Shown one piece after another: positions 49,401 through 52,400 of a stretch of 64,000 nucleotides of DNA. The stretch covers positions 71,202,322 through 71,266,321 of the forward strand of contig NW_026262593.1 in the NCBI RefSeq assembly GCF_021869535.1. The letters run 5' to 3'. A model generated the notes under the pieces. That model made no database searches. It saw only the letters and a program-made list of their open reading frames with translations, and was not told the origin of the DNA. The stretch comes from Mytilus californianus. Taxonomy: Eukaryota; Mollusca; Bivalvia; Mytilida; Mytilidae. Each line of letters opens with the position of its first letter. Positions within the stretch are counted from its first letter, which is position 1. The position numbers and the translations under genes were made by a program.

Positions 49401-52400
49401 TTCTAAAATCACATTTATAGTTAATGTTGTTTCTTTGTTCATTGATCGAAGTCATGTTCAGAATCATTCACCAACATCCTGGTCTTTTTAGTGGTCACAT
49501 GGTCAGTTATGGTACAAATTTGTTAAATCTTATTCTATTTCAGGTGCTAATTGAGCGAAGATCAAAAAGTGAAGATGGTGACACTGATCCTTTGGTCTGG
49601 ACAAATGAACGAGTCATAAAATGGGTACAATCAATAGATCTTGAGGTATGACCTACATGACCTACATGTAAATTATGTAAAATTGGGTATTCTTCCCAAA
49701 AGACAAAGGTTTATAGTATTTGAATTCATGATTTCAAATTTTGATTTACACAAAAAGTCAGCGGAGATATGACTTTTACTTTTAGATGAACTGACAAAAT
49801 AACTTATGTCCTATGTGGTTTTACAGATTTATATTCAGGCTGTTAAATCAACCAGAGTGCAGTGCTAGATTCAGGTTGGGGCATAGAGCGCTGAACTGGG
49901 CATTATTTTTACCATTACAAATAATTACACCCACCTTTCCTCGAACCAGTTTAATCAAATTATTAGTCCCCTACCGACAAAGTCGAAGGGGACTTTAGGT
50001 TTGCACTCCGTCCGTCTGTCTGTCCTATCAGTCCGGCAAATCAGTTTTCCACACTTTTTTTCTTCATGCTTGAAGATATCGATTTGATATTTGGTATATT
50101 GTTTTATCATGACAAGTTACAGATCAAGTTCGAATTTTGTTCCGGTCTGATAATTTTGTGCAGAGTTATGGTCCTTGGACTTGGATAATTCACTCAAATA
50201 TTCAGTTTTCCGCACTTTTTTTCATCATTCTTGAAGATATTGATTTAATAATTGGTACATTATTTTATCATGACAAGTTACAGATCAATTTCAAATTTTG
50301 TTTCAGTCTGATGTTTTTGTGAAGAGTTATGGTCCTTGAACTTAGAAAATTCACTCAAATAATCAGTTTTCCGCACTTTTTTTCGTCATGCTTGAAGATA
50401 TTGATTTGATAATTGGTATATAGTTTTATCATGACAAGTTACAGACCAAATTTGAATTTTGTTTCGGTTTGATGATTTTTTGCAGAGTTATGGTCCTTGG
50501 ACTTAGAAAATTCACTTAAATTATCAGTTTTCCGCACTTTTTTATGTCATGCTTGAAGATATTGACTTGATAATTGTTATATAGTTTACACCATGACAAG
50601 TTATAGATCAAGTTAGCATTTTGTTCCAGTACAATTAATTTTTAACCGGTAGGGGACTATGTATTGCCATGCAATACTCTCAGAATGCTTGTTTATTTGG
50701 ACATTGCTTATATGTTTGCTCTTTTTTTATGTCCCCGCCATAACGGAGGGGCATTAATTTTTACCCTTGTCTGTCTGTATGTCCATCTGTGCATACGTCC
50801 CGAAATTGGTTTTCGTTCTCGTACTGTTGTTTGCCTCATCCAAATGTTATAAAACTTATACACAATGCTCATTACCACAAAACACAGATAAATTACGAAT
50901 TTGGATAGCGTCACTTTTACCATTCTTGAGTTATATGCAAGAGGGGGTATCATCTGTGTCCTATGGACACATCCCCGATTTATTTCTTCACAAATTATCA
51001 CTAATTGCAACAGGGTATTGATGCATAATTTCTGATTGGTTATTTATGTGAGACTTGAACTAGTAAAATAGACTTACATAGCTAGAAAAAAGTAAAATAA
51101 CAAAAATACCGAACTCCAAGGAAAATTCAAAATGGAAAGTTTCTTGTCAAATGGCAAAATCAAAAGCTCAAACACGTCAAAAAAATGGAAAACAACTGTC
51201 ATATTCCTGACTTGGTACAGGCATTTCCGTATGTAGAAAATGATAGATTAAACCTGGTTTTATAGCTAGCTAAACTTCTTCACTTGTATGACAGTCGAAA
51301 CACTTCAAATATGAAATGTGAATATATGAGTGATCATATTTGTCTGAACAGTGTAGAAATTAATTTTTCGATATAAAAATTTTTCGGAAATAACTTCATC
51401 ATAGATACCAGCAACTCTTTTCAGAAAAATTCTTATGATTGAAATTGATCGTAAGTTATACTGAAATGTGTATGACTTACGAGTATTTTTACTCTTTAAG
51501 ATTTTTTGTGAAAAGAGCCGCAGGATTTAAATTTTGTACACCAGAAGTGCATTTTATCTACAAAAGACTCACCAGTGACACACGAATAAAAAATGTTTAA
51601 AAAAAAAGCCAAATAAAGAAAGAAGTTGAAGAGCATTGACGACCAAAAATTCCAAAGGATTTTGCCAAAGGCAGCTAAGGTAATCTATTCCAGGGGTAGA
51701 AAGTCCATGTAGGCATATAGAATTGAATGTTTTAAAGTCACAGGCATTTAGGTAATGTGTTAAGGTAGACATTTCTTTAGTTTGACCAGTTCAATACTTC
51801 CAATAATCTAATTTGACTTATTTTTGGTTCCCTTTCTGTTTTTGATTTAGTTAATTATTGTAGCACCATTTCTAGGTTTTACTTGTATTTTATAGGAGTA
51901 TGCAGAGAATTTGAAGGACAGTGGTGTACATGGTGCTATTTTAGTTCTAGAGCCTCAATTTAATGCTGACACCTTGGCAACAGCTCTAGGCATTCCTCCG
52001 TCAAAGTCCTACATTAGACGGCATCTCAAAACCGAGTTAGAAAGTCTAGTCAAACCAGCAAGGTAAATATGTGTTTCCCTGGCAACATTGAAGTGATCTT
52101 TGTCAATGAAATGTTTGTAAGTGTTCACATTTTCTCCTTAAGCAAAAGAGCATTTGTGATCCTGGCATGTTGTTCTGTGTCTCCTGCAATTAACATGCAT
52201 CATATCACTGACCGAGAAGCATGCATCTTCCCTTGCCAAGGGTTACGATCTGACCCTCTCCATTTCACCCTTGGCAGATAAAGACAGAATTTGTGTATAG
52301 AGCATAGTACCATCTAGCGACAGATAAAAGTCACTCCCACTCCGACTACATCATTATTGACCAATGACAGGACTTGTACTCTTTAGTTTGGAGGTAAATA

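Noticed and set aside
41212..52062. Three SAM domains first read as liprin-beta
   Set aside because: The coiled-coil motifs (SDRKRLK, LRDFIRNY) and SAM1/SAM3 wording (AENVKSGKVLL, GVHGAILVLEP) fit kazrin clearly better than liprin-beta.
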